Below the pieces are notes generated by a model. It was not told the origin of the DNA. It was given only the letters and a program-made list of their open reading frames with translations, and searched no databases. A stretch of DNA of 63,643 nt, from contig NZ_QCZJ01000028.1 in the NCBI RefSeq assembly GCF_003075435.1, positions 1 to 63,643 of the forward strand, written 5' to 3'. The number at the start of each line of letters is the position of its first letter. Position 1 is the first letter of the stretch. Source of the stretch: Terrimonas sp. (GTDB lineage Bacteria > Bacteroidota > Bacteroidia > Chitinophagales > Chitinophagaceae). Below, piece by piece: positions 36,939 to 47,200 of this stretch. A program made the translations under genes and the position numbers.

Positions 36939-38396
36939 TTACCACACAAACGTTCCAATGGCGCCTTTATCCAGCGAAGCAACTACCCATTTGCCATTGT
37001 ATTTAATATTAAATACAATGGCATTCGCTCCATCATTTTGGACAATTAATACTTTCTTTCCACCGGGTGTTTTAAAAGCAACATTATTTAGTCCGCCGGG
37101 TATTGTACTCTCTATTCTTGTTGAATTAGCAGGCACAAATTTTGAAGCATGTGCGATAATATAGAAAGCAACATTTTTAGTATACGTGCTGCCTGTTTCT
37201 ATTGTAATTGCTCCTTTGCAAGTTGTACATCCGCCATCAGTATGCGGACCGAAGCTGGCATCATTGGCAAGATTCCATTCAAGCGCATTACGGCTCCAGT
37301 TACGCATTGAACCTATTATTACATTTTTTACATGCCAGTTCAAATCACCGCCAAATCCACCTGCGGAAGCAGTATACTGTTCTGTGAAATAAAGGGCTTT
37401 ATCAGGATGCGCGTTTCTTACAGTGGACAAAGCACTGATATCACCGGCATATAAATGAAATGCAGAACCGTTGATATATTGTTTTGTAGCGGCATCATTT
37501 AAAATAGAGATCGGGTAATCAGGTTTGTCGCAATTATGATCGTAGATAACAATTTTTGTATTGATGCCGGCTTTTTGAAATGTAGGGCCTAGGTGATTTT
37601 TTATAAAATCAGCCTGCTGATCCGCCGTCATTAACAAGCTTGGATTATTACCCGGATGCAAAGGCTCGTTTTGTGGTGTGATAGCATCTATCGTAATGCC
37701 CTCAGCCTTCATAGCTTGTATATACTTAACAAAATACAGTGCATATACTGCATAATATTGGGGCTGTAAACTTCCGCCAACAAAGCTATTATTATCCTTC
37801 ATCCATACCGGCGGCGACCAGGGGGTTGCAATAATTTTAATAGCAGGATTAATGGCGAGTATTTCTTTAAGCAAAGGAAGAAGGTTAACCGTATCTTTTG
37901 CAAGGGTGAAATGTTCAAGATTGATATCTGTTTGTCCTTCTGCAATATCATTGTACGTGAAAGGGACAGCATTTAAATCTGAAGCGCCTATACTTAGCCG
38001 TAAGTAGCTTACAGCAATGGCGTTTTCTCCTGATCCAAATAATTCCTGTAGCAGCTCCTGCTTCTTTGCTGTATTTAATGAGTTGATTACATCGGCGCTT
38101 CCACCGGTAAGGGTGTACCCAAAACCATCAATGGTTTGATATGTTGTGCCTTCATTTACCTCTATTACCGGGTATTGGTTTACAGGAGTGCCAAAAGCAA
38201 GAATGCCTGTTTGTTTTTGCAGCTTCACTGTTTCATCTGATTTGGTAAGCCAGAAATCCACTTCATTTACTGCGGGAGGGTTTACAACCGGGGGTGTATG
38301 CTCAGTTTCCTTTTGCTTACAACTCAATAATATTATCACGATTACCGTCATCAACAGCAATGCATATCGTGTAATACGTTTTTTTATACTCGTCAT
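36939..38396 (-). CDS. GH30 glucanase lipoprotein (probable endo-beta-1,6-glucanase)
   Basis: This 485-aa lipoprotein (lipobox LLSC, Cys26) has a Pro-rich linker (about 34-44) and a GH30 barrel plus side beta-domain. PQNEPLH at 241-247 holds the acid/base Glu244, and LYFTEQY at 335-341 holds the nucleophile Glu339. IDGFGYTLTGGSADVI at 89-104 is the typical GH30 start. Sequence style and context favour subfamily 3, endo-beta-1,6-glucanase, which would remove the beta-1,6 branches of laminarin- or yeast-type glucans. It is last in the seven-gene PUL operon starting at 47342, 26 bp after the GH16 gene. Confidence 0.9.
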   Translation of the reverse strand: MTSIKKRITRYALLLMTVIVIILLSCKQKETEHTPPVVNPPAVNEVDFWLTKSDETVKLQKQTGILAFGTPVNQYPVIEVNEGTTYQTIDGFGYTLTGGSADVINSLNTAKKQELLQELFGSGENAIAVSYLRLSIGASDLNAVPFTYNDIAEGQTDINLEHFTLAKDTVNLLPLLKEILAINPAIKIIATPWSPPVWMKDNNSFVGGSLQPQYYAVYALYFVKYIQAMKAEGITIDAITPQNEPLHPGNNPSLLMTADQQADFIKNHLGPTFQKAGINTKIVIYDHNCDKPDYPISILNDAATKQYINGSAFHLYAGDISALSTVRNAHPDKALYFTEQYTASAGGFGGDLNWHVKNVIIGSMRNWSRNALEWNLANDASFGPHTDGGCTTCKGAITIETGSTYTKNVAFYIIAHASKFVPANSTRIESTIPGGLNNVAFKTPGGKKVLIVQNDGANAIVFNIKYNGKWVVASLDKGAIGTFVW

Positions 38397-38422
38397 AATA
38401 ATGTGTAATAAAATTAAAATAT

Positions 38423-39235
38423 TTAAATTTTTTCCGGGGTATATACGCGTACATAATCTACTTCCATTACCGCGGGAAAAACGGTTTCATCAAGCCCGTA
38501 TTTACCACCAAGGTTACCACCAACTGCTATATTAAGAATAATATAAAATGGCAGGTCAAAAGGCCATTCTGCAACGGTTTTGTGTTCGTTTACTACATGA
38601 TTAAACAAAATACCGTCAACATAAAAATCCATTTGCTCTGGTGTCCAGTCCACTGAATAAACATGATACGTATTATAAGGATCTGCAACAAACGCCTTGC
38701 GTGTTTTTTGCGTGTTGATAATATGGTTGTAAGACTTTGAGTGAATTGTGCCGAATACAGAATCTTTTTCAAAACCAACATGTTCCATAATATCAATCTC
38801 TCCGCATTCCGGCCAGTCTACTTTATTAATATTTGTACCAAGCATCCAGAAGGCAGGCCACAAGCCACGCCCGGCGGGTAGCTTGGCACGCATTTCAATT
38901 TTGCCGTAAGTAAAATGCGCTTTGTCTTTTGTAACCAGCCGTGCGGAAGTATATTTATTACTGCCTGTTTTTTTAGAGACCGCTTTAAGCTTTAATGTGC
39001 CATTACTTACTTCAACATTTTCGGAAGATGCTTTTGTATAATACTGCAATTCATTATTTCCCCAACCATGTCCGCCAACATCATAACCCCATTTCGTGCT
39101 GTCAGGCAAACCATTATAATCAAACTCATCACTCCAGGATAGCTTCCATTTTGTTTCTGGAATGCGCTGTTGCTTTTGCGTATGCGAAAACGATCCGATG
39201 CAAAGGCTTATGAAGAGTATATAAATGAAGTGCAT
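38423..39235 (-). CDS. GH16 endo-beta-1,3-glucanase (laminarinase)
   Basis: This compact 270-aa enzyme is a single GH16 jelly-roll domain after a signal peptide (about 1-20). The active-site strand GEIDIMEH spans 145-152, with nucleophile Glu146, Asp148 and acid/base Glu151, in the laminarinase form with the extra Met. WSDEFD near 34 and GWGNNELQYYT at 57-67 match bacterial laminarinases. It should cut beta-1,3 links in laminarin-like or mixed-linkage glucans. No lipobox is clear, so it may be periplasmic while its lipoprotein paralogue (39282) works at the surface. It belongs to the PUL operon. Confidence 0.93.
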   Translation of the reverse strand: MHFIYILFISLCIGSFSHTQKQQRIPETKWKLSWSDEFDYNGLPDSTKWGYDVGGHGWGNNELQYYTKASSENVEVSNGTLKLKAVSKKTGSNKYTSARLVTKDKAHFTYGKIEMRAKLPAGRGLWPAFWMLGTNINKVDWPECGEIDIMEHVGFEKDSVFGTIHSKSYNHIINTQKTRKAFVADPYNTYHVYSVDWTPEQMDFYVDGILFNHVVNEHKTVAEWPFDLPFYIILNIAVGGNLGGKYGLDETVFPAVMEVDYVRVYTPEKI

Positions 39236-39281
39236 AGTAGTTAATTATTTTGTAGTGTTACATAATAGATATGCTGAAGTA

Positions 39282-40481
39282 CTACTGGAAAACACGAACA
39301 TAATCTACAAACATGCGTTGTGGAAATTGTGTTGTTCCATCGGGAGCACCTGGCCAATCACCGCCTACAGCCACATTGAAAATAAAAAATTGTGGTTTAT
39401 TAAACGGGTACACGGCATCGCCAACCTCTGCTTTTGTTGTGGTTAAAAACAGATTATCATCTACATACCACTGCATACTGTTTCCCGTCCATACAAGAGA
39501 AAAAACATGAAACTGCTGTGAAAAATTTCCTGATGTTAAATTATAACCGGCATTTTTAGAGTTGTGAGCTGCCAAAGCATTTTGCCAGTGGGCCGTTCCG
39601 TATGTGGTAGACGGATTCTGCCCTACCAGTTCCATGATATCTATTTCACCACATGCCGGCCATCCGACGGTGGAAATATTATCTCCCAGCATCCACAAGG
39701 CAGGCCATATGCCTTTAGCTACAGGCAGTTTAGCTCTTATGTCTATCCTTCCATGTGTAAAAGTCTTTTTATTTTGTGTTGTAATTCTTGCTGAAGAATA
39801 ATTAAAGCCGGTGACGCTTTCTTTTCTTGCTTCAATAATCAGGTTGCCATTAGATAGAAAAACATTTTTGTTGCTATTGGTATAATATTCGAGTTCATTA
39901 TTACCCCACCCACCTGAGCCGTTACCCACCTCATAATTCCATGCTGCTGCATCAAGCATTTCGCCGGAAAATTCATCGCTCCAGGCGAGTGTATAACCAG
40001 CGTAAGTTAATGGAGTAGTATACCCTGTATTATCTGTTGTGAGATTTTTTCCATTTTCTGTTATAATAGTCCCCATTGCAGAGGTAACACCCAGTGTACA
40101 ATTTTCAGGATTACTTAATTGAAGTGTGAAGTCAAGATTATTTTCCCTGTTATCTTCGGGGTCGCCTTTTATTGCAACATCCAATTGCACCTGGGCATTA
40201 TTAGCCGGTATGGTTATCGTGCCTGATTTTTTTATATAGTCTCCGGGAGCAGATGCAGAACCATCAACAAGTGTATAATCTACAGATACAGGAACTGTTG
40301 TTGTTTTATTAAGCGTAATAACAAAATATAGCACCGCATCTGAAGTTGTTCTTAACTGTAAAGCATCTTCAACCTTAACAACAGGAACTACCGGGGGCGG
40401 TTCATTGCCACCTTTTTTGCACGAAATATTCATAGCAAAACAAACCACCAATAAAAAGCTGAAGCATTCTTTTTTCAACAT
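39282..40481 (-). CDS. GH16 laminarinase lipoprotein with Calx-beta domain
   Basis: This 399-aa lipoprotein (lipobox NISC, Cys21, then KKGGNEPPP) has a Calx-beta-like spacer domain (about 35-142, with SAPGDYIKKSGTITIPAN and TGD/GDPEDN turns). A GH16 domain follows (about 155-399), with GEIDIMEL at 278-285 (Glu279, Asp281, Glu284) and GGWGNNELEYYT at 190-201. It is probably surface exposed and does the first cut of beta-1,3-glucan for SusCD3 import. A 142-bp gap with a hairpin separates it from the upstream lipoprotein gene, so its expression may be tuned separately. Confidence 0.92.
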   Translation of the reverse strand: MLKKECFSFLLVVCFAMNISCKKGGNEPPPVVPVVKVEDALQLRTTSDAVLYFVITLNKTTTVPVSVDYTLVDGSASAPGDYIKKSGTITIPANNAQVQLDVAIKGDPEDNRENNLDFTLQLSNPENCTLGVTSAMGTIITENGKNLTTDNTGYTTPLTYAGYTLAWSDEFSGEMLDAAAWNYEVGNGSGGWGNNELEYYTNSNKNVFLSNGNLIIEARKESVTGFNYSSARITTQNKKTFTHGRIDIRAKLPVAKGIWPALWMLGDNISTVGWPACGEIDIMELVGQNPSTTYGTAHWQNALAAHNSKNAGYNLTSGNFSQQFHVFSLVWTGNSMQWYVDDNLFLTTTKAEVGDAVYPFNKPQFFIFNVAVGGDWPGAPDGTTQFPQRMFVDYVRVFQ

Positions 40482-40549
40482 GCGGATATAGTTATCAAAG
40501 TTTGTTATTATCTACCATCAGCATAACAGAAATAAAACAATTTGGGTAA

Positions 40550-40583
40550 CAATAAGCACAGAGTGTTTGTGCTGAGCTTATTG
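40550..40583 (-). promoter_or_regulatory. Intercistronic hairpin inside the beta-glucan PUL
   Basis: CAATAAGCACA (40550-40560) pairs with TGTGCT and, after a bulge, TATTG (40568-40583). It lies about 40 bp after the stop codon at 40624 and about 70 bp before the GH16 start, with no T run behind it on the minus strand. It looks like an mRNA processing or partial attenuation site rather than a full terminator. Confidence 0.4.
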
Positions 40584-40623
40584 TTTATGAAGATGATAAA
40601 TTAAATAGGTTTTCAGGAATATT

Positions 40624-41562
40624 TTAATCAGCTTTTAATTTTATATACCAGGCATTCCCTGTTTCTGTACCCTGGGCGCGCAGGTACATAGCAGTTTCGG
40701 ATATTGTAAGTATTTCGTATTCTTTTAATAAGGCACCGTATCCTATATAAGTATTATTACCGCCTAATGAAATAGCTGTTTTGGTTGATGGCGTTGCCGC
40801 ATCTATACCAGAACCTGAAGGCACAAAAGAAAAGGAAGAAGTTCCTCCTGAATAATTATAGCAACCTTCATCGCCTGAAGCAGGAATGCCAGGTAATCCT
40901 CCGGCAAGTGTACCTGTTTTTGTAAATGCACCATCAGGGCTTGCTACCGTTAATGTAAAAGTGCCGTTAGCTTCAACTTTGGTAAAAGTAAATGAAGCAG
41001 TATAAAAACAATTGCAACATCCTACTTTTTCATTTACGGAAGCAGACCACCACTCAGGCGTAACCGAAGTAGTACTCCATGGGCCAACACCAAAATGTCC
41101 TGCTATACTTTTATCTACTCTCCAGGTTTTAGAGCCTGTACCAACCAGGTCGTTTACAATAGTTTCATCGGGAGTAAAATCACTTCTTACCTGTATATCC
41201 TTGGTAACTGTTGTTGCCGTTGCTCCTGCTCCATAAGCCACTACTGTTATTCTATAAGTATTGGTACCAACAGAAGTATACTTATATGTTATGTTCCCGG
41301 TTGGCAGGCTTGTTAAACTGATGCCATCTGTTGCATTATAATCAATTTTATAAGCCAGCACATTTTTACCGGTAAGCGAGATTGTTACATCACCTGAACC
41401 ATCACCATCCGGATGACTGGCATCCTGACCAAGAATAGCTGTACTGATAACTACATCTGCAGGCGCTGTTAATTCGCCCATTTCATATTGTTTTTTCTGG
41501 CAACTGCCAATGAGCAGCATTGTTGCCATTACCCATGCATAATATTTTATATGGCGTATCAT
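40624..41562 (-). CDS. PUL surface lipoprotein, SusE/SGBP-like position (B)
   Basis: This 312-aa lipoprotein has the lipobox LIGSC (Cys21) followed by QKKQYEMGE. Residues about 30-125 look like a PKD/Ig-type domain (VISTAILGQDASHPDGDGSG, then ITVVAYG). Residues about 135-312 form a second beta-rich domain with an unusual CCNC cluster near residue 187 and another Cys near 240. The place after susD3 and a first PKD lipoprotein fits a surface glycan-binding protein. The glycan-binding residues cannot be named. It follows the gene ending at 41574 by 11 bp. Confidence 0.75.
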   Translation of the reverse strand: MIRHIKYYAWVMATMLLIGSCQKKQYEMGELTAPADVVISTAILGQDASHPDGDGSGDVTISLTGKNVLAYKIDYNATDGISLTSLPTGNITYKYTSVGTNTYRITVVAYGAGATATTVTKDIQVRSDFTPDETIVNDLVGTGSKTWRVDKSIAGHFGVGPWSTTSVTPEWWSASVNEKVGCCNCFYTASFTFTKVEANGTFTLTVASPDGAFTKTGTLAGGLPGIPASGDEGCYNYSGGTSSFSFVPSGSGIDAATPSTKTAISLGGNNTYIGYGALLKEYEILTISETAMYLRAQGTETGNAWYIKLKAD

Positions 41563-41573
41563 ACTTTGATTGT

Positions 41574-42677
41574 TTAATTGGTTAATCTGAAATTGTCAAC
41601 ATATATAACATCGCCGGCCCCATCGGTAGCATCATTGAAACGCAATACCAATTGCCCGAACTTTTCTGATGCAGGTATGCCTGATATTGCACCAAAATCA
41701 AAAACTAATTCTTCCCATGCGCCTGAAGTGGTAAAGGCTGTTTTCAGAACAGCTATACCATTGCTTATACTGCTGCCATTTTCCAGCTCAACATTTAATT
41801 TTTTACCAACCAGCGATGGGCTTGGATTATATGCGAGCACTTTTATTTTTTTTCCTGCCGACATATCAATAGGGTTATCAAGCGGGCTGTATGTTCCGCT
41901 CCAGCCCTGGTTGCCACGCGTAAACTTACCAACCATTGCAGATGTGTTTAAACCGCTGGCACTCGGGTTTGCTACTTTCTGGAACTGTTGCCCGTCGCCA
42001 AATGTGCCGAAGAAATAATTAATTGCTGATGATTCAAATGTTATGGGTAAGCCAAAAGCATCGTAAATGGTTACCTCGGTTGTATTTTCGGCAGTTGCTG
42101 CGCCACCACTTAAGGCAACTACTTTTACGGTATACGTTCCGGCATTTGCATATTCATGTGATAGTTCAGCACCGGCGGCAAGCGGTGTTCCTGTTTCATT
42201 GGCTGCATCACCAAAGTATACCATATAAGATTTTGCATATAGTGCAGCAGCTTTTACTTTTAATACATGCACAGTTGAAGATGTTGTGATCTCTATATTT
42301 TCAGGTGCACGATATGTAACCTGCAAAGGATAGGTATTCGTAGTTTCTTCTCCTGAGAGGCTTTTTGCTACAATAGTAACAGTGTATGAACCTTCGGGAT
42401 ATGCATGCGTAACACTATTACCGGGTGATACTACCGCTGATGCGCCTGCTCCTGTGCCTTCTCCAAAATTCACTACAAAGGAAGAAGCGCCTTCGGCAGT
42501 AGGTGTAATTTTTACATTGCCTGAATTATCATTGCTGATGTCGAATATACTGTTGGGTTTGGCCGTTTTTGAAGAATTAAGAAAAGACAGATCATCGTCA
42601 ATTCCCTCAATTTTACTGCACCCTACACCAACAAGCATAAACGTACTTATACTGAATATGATTGGAAATTTTTTCAT
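41574..42677 (-). CDS. PUL surface lipoprotein with PKD domains, SGBP-like (A)
   Basis: This 367-aa lipoprotein has the lipobox GVGC (Cys20), followed by SKIEGIDDD, an acidic surface-export signal. Two PKD/Ig-like domains (about 45-120, ending GSYTVTIVAKS, and 125-205, ending GTYTVKVVALS) precede a C-terminal beta-sandwich (about 210-367). That sandwich looks like a carbohydrate-binding module (FNDATDGAGDVIYVDNFRLTN at the end). It lies 16 bp after susD3. Its likely role is to hold beta-glucan chains at the cell surface for the GH16 lipoprotein and SusCD3. Confidence 0.8.
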   Translation of the reverse strand: MKKFPIIFSISTFMLVGVGCSKIEGIDDDLSFLNSSKTAKPNSIFDISNDNSGNVKITPTAEGASSFVVNFGEGTGAGASAVVSPGNSVTHAYPEGSYTVTIVAKSLSGEETTNTYPLQVTYRAPENIEITTSSTVHVLKVKAAALYAKSYMVYFGDAANETGTPLAAGAELSHEYANAGTYTVKVVALSGGAATAENTTEVTIYDAFGLPITFESSAINYFFGTFGDGQQFQKVANPSASGLNTSAMVGKFTRGNQGWSGTYSPLDNPIDMSAGKKIKVLAYNPSPSLVGKKLNVELENGSSISNGIAVLKTAFTTSGAWEELVFDFGAISGIPASEKFGQLVLRFNDATDGAGDVIYVDNFRLTN

Positions 42678-42693
42678 TGCTTAAAGTTTAAGG

Positions 42694-44208
42694 TTATTCG
42701 TAGTTAGGGTTTTGTACAAGCTTGGTGCCCTGCAGTTCAATAAATGGTATAGGAAATATTTCATTTCTTCCTGCCTGGAAACCTCTGCTCCCTAATACGT
42801 TTGCTGCATCTCCCCAGCGCACAAGGTCAAAAAATCTGTGCCCTTCTCCAGCCAACTCTAACCTGCGTTCTTTTTTAATGGCATCCAGCGAAACAGGCAC
42901 AGACGCAAGCCCTACTCTTGCACGTACTGCATCAAGCAATGCCTGGGCTCTTGTGCCGGTGCCACCCAAGGCTTCAGCTTCCATCAGGTATGTGTCTGCA
43001 AGCCTGATGATATAAGTATCCTGCTGATAGTTTAATTCAACGGCGCCGCCACCAGTTCTTACATCTGCTCTTCCGGGTAAAAACTTCTTAAGAAAATATC
43101 CTGTATTCTGGTAGCCCGCTATATAATCAGCCTGCCCCGCAGTTTTTAAAGCATTCAAATTAAAAACAGTAGCGTCGCGTCTCGGGTCATTTTTAATAAC
43201 TTCATAAAAATCGTCCGTAAATACATTAAAGCTCCAACCTGATGGTATATCAGGTGCCGTTGAACCTGCCGGTCTTGAATAACTTCTTGGCCCCACCATT
43301 ATATTTACAGAGTTGCCTTCGTCAGCTCCACTTCCCCAAAAGCCCCAATCTGCGTTTGACTGGTTGGTATGTACGCATTCAAGAATGGATTCTGAATTGA
43401 ATTTGTTGGTGAATACCCACAGATCGCTGAATTTATCTAATAAGCGATACCCATATTGGCTTGTTTGACCGGGCGTGCCATTTACTTCCTGGAATTGAGC
43501 CGCCGCTTCTCCGTTTTTATTAGCATATAAATATACCTTGCCAAGCATTGCCTGTGCAGCACCTTTGGTTAATCTTCCGGTTTCAGTTGCCAAAGTAACG
43601 GTTGCGGGCAATACGCTGATGGCTTCGGATAAGTCCTTTTCAATTTGAGCATAAACATCTGCTACGGGAGCCTGTTCAACCTCATACATATTAGCAGCAG
43701 TTAAAGGCTCTGTAGTAAGCGGAATATTTTTAAACATCCTCACCAGGTTAAAATAATAGATGGCGCGTAATGCTTTTGTTTCGGCTTCAAACCTTGCCTT
43801 TAAAGCGGCATCCATCTCTGTTTCAGGAAGCTTGGAAAGCAAAATATTTGCCCTGAAAATGCCCTGGTAATGATCATTCCAGAAGCTTGCCGGAACGATA
43901 TTGGAATTGAGGGTATATTTTGAAAAACCCTGGATGCCTGCTCCATCCGTTTCGCCACCGCCACCGGCATACTGGTCATCTGACCCGGCATTCATCATAG
44001 TGATCATGTTTTCAAAACCACCGGAATTTTTACGCAACACATCGTACACACTTATTAAAGCACTGTAAGCCTGGTTGCTGTTGGAATAATAATTTTCCGT
44101 AAGAAATTGCCCTTTAGGTTCAACCGTTACAAAGCTTTTGCCACAGGATGTAACCAGCAGCAGCGCAGTTGAAGCAAGAACTAAATAATTTATTTTAATC
44201 TTTTTCAT
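42694..44208 (-). CDS. SusD-like surface lipoprotein 3 (RagB/SusD type)
   Basis: This 504-aa protein is a classical SusD. The lipobox LVTSC gives Cys22. FLTENYYSNSNQAYSALISVYD near 35-56 matches the N-terminal SusD domain, RAIYYFNLVRMFKNIPLTTEP near 148-168 is the family helix and loop, and KKERRLELAGEGHRFFDLVRWGD near 453-475 is the strongly conserved C-terminal signature. It forms the lid of the SusC3 importer (start of SusC3 upstream, gap 17 bp). It is only distantly related to the SusD-like_2 proteins at 6360 and 15069. Confidence 0.95.
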   Translation of the reverse strand: MKKIKINYLVLASTALLLVTSCGKSFVTVEPKGQFLTENYYSNSNQAYSALISVYDVLRKNSGGFENMITMMNAGSDDQYAGGGGETDGAGIQGFSKYTLNSNIVPASFWNDHYQGIFRANILLSKLPETEMDAALKARFEAETKALRAIYYFNLVRMFKNIPLTTEPLTAANMYEVEQAPVADVYAQIEKDLSEAISVLPATVTLATETGRLTKGAAQAMLGKVYLYANKNGEAAAQFQEVNGTPGQTSQYGYRLLDKFSDLWVFTNKFNSESILECVHTNQSNADWGFWGSGADEGNSVNIMVGPRSYSRPAGSTAPDIPSGWSFNVFTDDFYEVIKNDPRRDATVFNLNALKTAGQADYIAGYQNTGYFLKKFLPGRADVRTGGGAVELNYQQDTYIIRLADTYLMEAEALGGTGTRAQALLDAVRARVGLASVPVSLDAIKKERRLELAGEGHRFFDLVRWGDAANVLGSRGFQAGRNEIFPIPFIELQGTKLVQNPNYE

Positions 44209-44225
44209 ACTAATTTTTTTAAGGA

Positions 44226-47200
44226 TTAAAACTGTACCTGTATACCGCCAATAAATGATCTTGCCTGTGGGTACTGTCCTTTATCTATACCAAATACACC
44301 GCCGCCAACTTCAGGATCATAACCGGTATAGTTAGTGAGCGTAAGCAGGTTTTCTGCAGTTATATAAACCCTTAGCCTGCTTAACCCGATTTTTGTGAAG
44401 AATGGATTATTTGGCAGTGAGTAACCAATCTGTACAATTTTAAGTCTCAGGTAATCTCCTTTTTCAAGATAGAAATCAGACATCTTGCCGAAGTTGCCAT
44501 TGGGGTCATTGCTTACGAGTCTTGGATATTTGTCAGAGGTTCCTTCGCCAGTCCAGCGGCTCATGGCAATTGTAGGATAATTGCCATTGCCTATATCAAG
44601 GCGTCGCAAACCCTGGAAAATTTTATTGCCTGCCGCACCTTGTGCAAAGGCCATAAAATCGAAACCTTTATAATCAAGATTTACAGTTAAGCCGAATGTA
44701 TACTTCGGAATATTTGATCCGAGAAATGTTTTATCATCTTCATTGATCTGCCCGTCATTATTCATATCAACCCAGCGAAAATCTCCGGGGCGTGCATCAG
44801 GTTGAATAGGAATACCTGATGAGTTTTTATAGTCATTGATCTGTGCATCATTCTGAAATATACCTGCTGTTTTATAACCATAAAACGCATTGTAGGATTG
44901 CCCAACCTGTATTCTTGTAACATTACCCATCGACTGAAATCCGGCTTCACCTGATATAAAGTCAGCATCAGCCGCTACATAGGTAACTTCATTTTTCAGA
45001 TAAGCTACGTTACCAAAAGCTGAGAAATTAAAATCACCGAATTTTTTGCGGTAACCTAACTCTACTTCAATACCGCTATTTTCCATATCCGCTACGTTGC
45101 CACTGGGCAGGTTTGATACCCCCACATAACCAGGTATGGTAATAGGACGAAGAATACCGGTTGTTTTCTTTTTATATACATCAACCGTAAGTGATAATGT
45201 GTTAAACAATTGCGCTTCAACACCAATATTGGCCTGTGAGGTTTGTTCCCATCTTAAATTTGGATTATCCAGTGTTCTTGGTGCATAACCTGTTGTAATA
45301 GCACCGCTATTGCCCACAGAATAATTATAACCGCCTACAACGGTAGAGAGATAACCAAAATCTCCAATGGCATCGTTACCTACAACACCATAGCCCCCTC
45401 TTATTTTTAATGAACTGATAATGTCGTTTGCCTGCCAGAAATCTTCTTTGTCAATTACCCAGCCGGCAGAGAATGAAGGAAATATTCCGAACTTATTATT
45501 CAAGCCAAAGCGGGATGAACCATCGCGCCTTAATATACCGGTAAAGAGATATTTGTCTTTATAACCATAGTTCACACGTCCGAATAATGAGGTGAGTTTA
45601 TGTTGTATGGCATCGTAAGAACCTGAATTCCGGTTCGCCTGGGGAATATCAAAACTAAAAGAGGCATCTTTATAGCTGCTTATAGGTAAATTAAAAAGCG
45701 TTAGTGATGAACCGCCACCAATACTCTCTACATAAGATCCCTGTCCGAGTAAAACAGTAAAGTTATGTTCGCCTAAATGCTTCGTATATGTAATGGTGTT
45801 TTCTATATTCCAGTTAAACACTTTGTTCTCACTTTTGCCATAACTGTTTTGATTGGTACTGTTGGTAGCGCTGAGATAAAATAAAGGCGTAAACCCAACG
45901 CCGCCCCAATAGGCCAGCTTTGCGCCCATTGTTGATCTTACTTTCAAATCCTTTGTGATAGCAGCTTCCAGGTAGGCATTGCCCACAATATCATCAGACC
46001 AGCTATAATTACCCATTCTTGTTTGTATATAAGCAAGAGGATTGGTCATTTCCTGTCCCACAATGGAAGATATGCCATAAGGATTACCATTTGCGTCGCG
46101 GATCACAGGGTTGGAATTATATGGCGGTGCACTTGCTGCTGTTGGGTCAGTAACAACCAGGGGTGTGATGGGATCGAGGTTGATTGCAGAACTTAAGGGC
46201 CCTCCAAATTCACTGTTTGTATTGCCAAGTCCAATACCCTTTTGGTGACTATAACCCAATGTTTGTCCAAAAGTGAAAACAGAAGATATTTTGTGCGTTG
46301 AGTTAAGGCGGATATTCTTTCTTGAATATTTAGAAATATCTGTTGCAACAATACCATCCTGGTTAAGAATACCGGCTGAAACAAAATAAGTTGATCTGTC
46401 GTTACCGCCGCTCAGACTTATTTCATTTGAAGAACGTGGCGCTTTGTTATTAAATATAGCTTTCTGCCAATCAGTCCCTTTACCTAAAGACGCCACATCA
46501 GTAAACATTATGTCTCCGCCACCTGCTACAGATCTTTCATTAAGTAATGTAGCATACTGGGTGGCATTAAGCAGATTCAGCACTTTGGCTGGTGCTGACT
46601 GACCGTAAAATCCGTTATAAGCAACCGTCATCTTGCCTGCCTTACCTTTTTTTGTAGTTACAAGAATAACTCCCGTTGCAGCACGTGTACCATATATGGC
46701 TGCGGAAGCCGCATCTTTCAATACTTCTATTGATTCGATATCCGATTGATTAAGATACCCGATACCGCCGGCATCTACCACCACGCCGTCAACTACCCAG
46801 AGTGGGTTGTTTCCACCATCGCCAAATGTAGTAACGCCTCTTACACGAATGGTTGAATTTGAACCCGGCTGACCGGAGTTTTGCAAAATAGTTACGCCTG
46901 AAACGCGACCCTGCAAAGATTGTTCAATCCTCCCGTTGGGAACGTTTTCAAGATCTTTTGCTTTTACACTTGAAATAGAGCCGGTAACTACCTTTTTCTT
47001 TTGCGTACCATATCCAACTACTACCACTTCTTCAAGATTGGCGTTAGCCATCTTTTCAAGCGTCACATTTATAATATCGCCGGTAATTGTTACTTCTTTG
47101 GAGCCAAAACCTACCGAACTAACAATAAGTATTTTGGCTGAAGCAGGTACAGAAAGTGTAAATACTCCTGTTTCGTTGGTAGTGGTTCCGGTTTTTGAAC

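Noticed and set aside
42023-42289. Short His/Leu-rich frame on the plus strand
   Set aside because: The His-rich look comes from reading the complement of the PKD lipoprotein gene in another frame.
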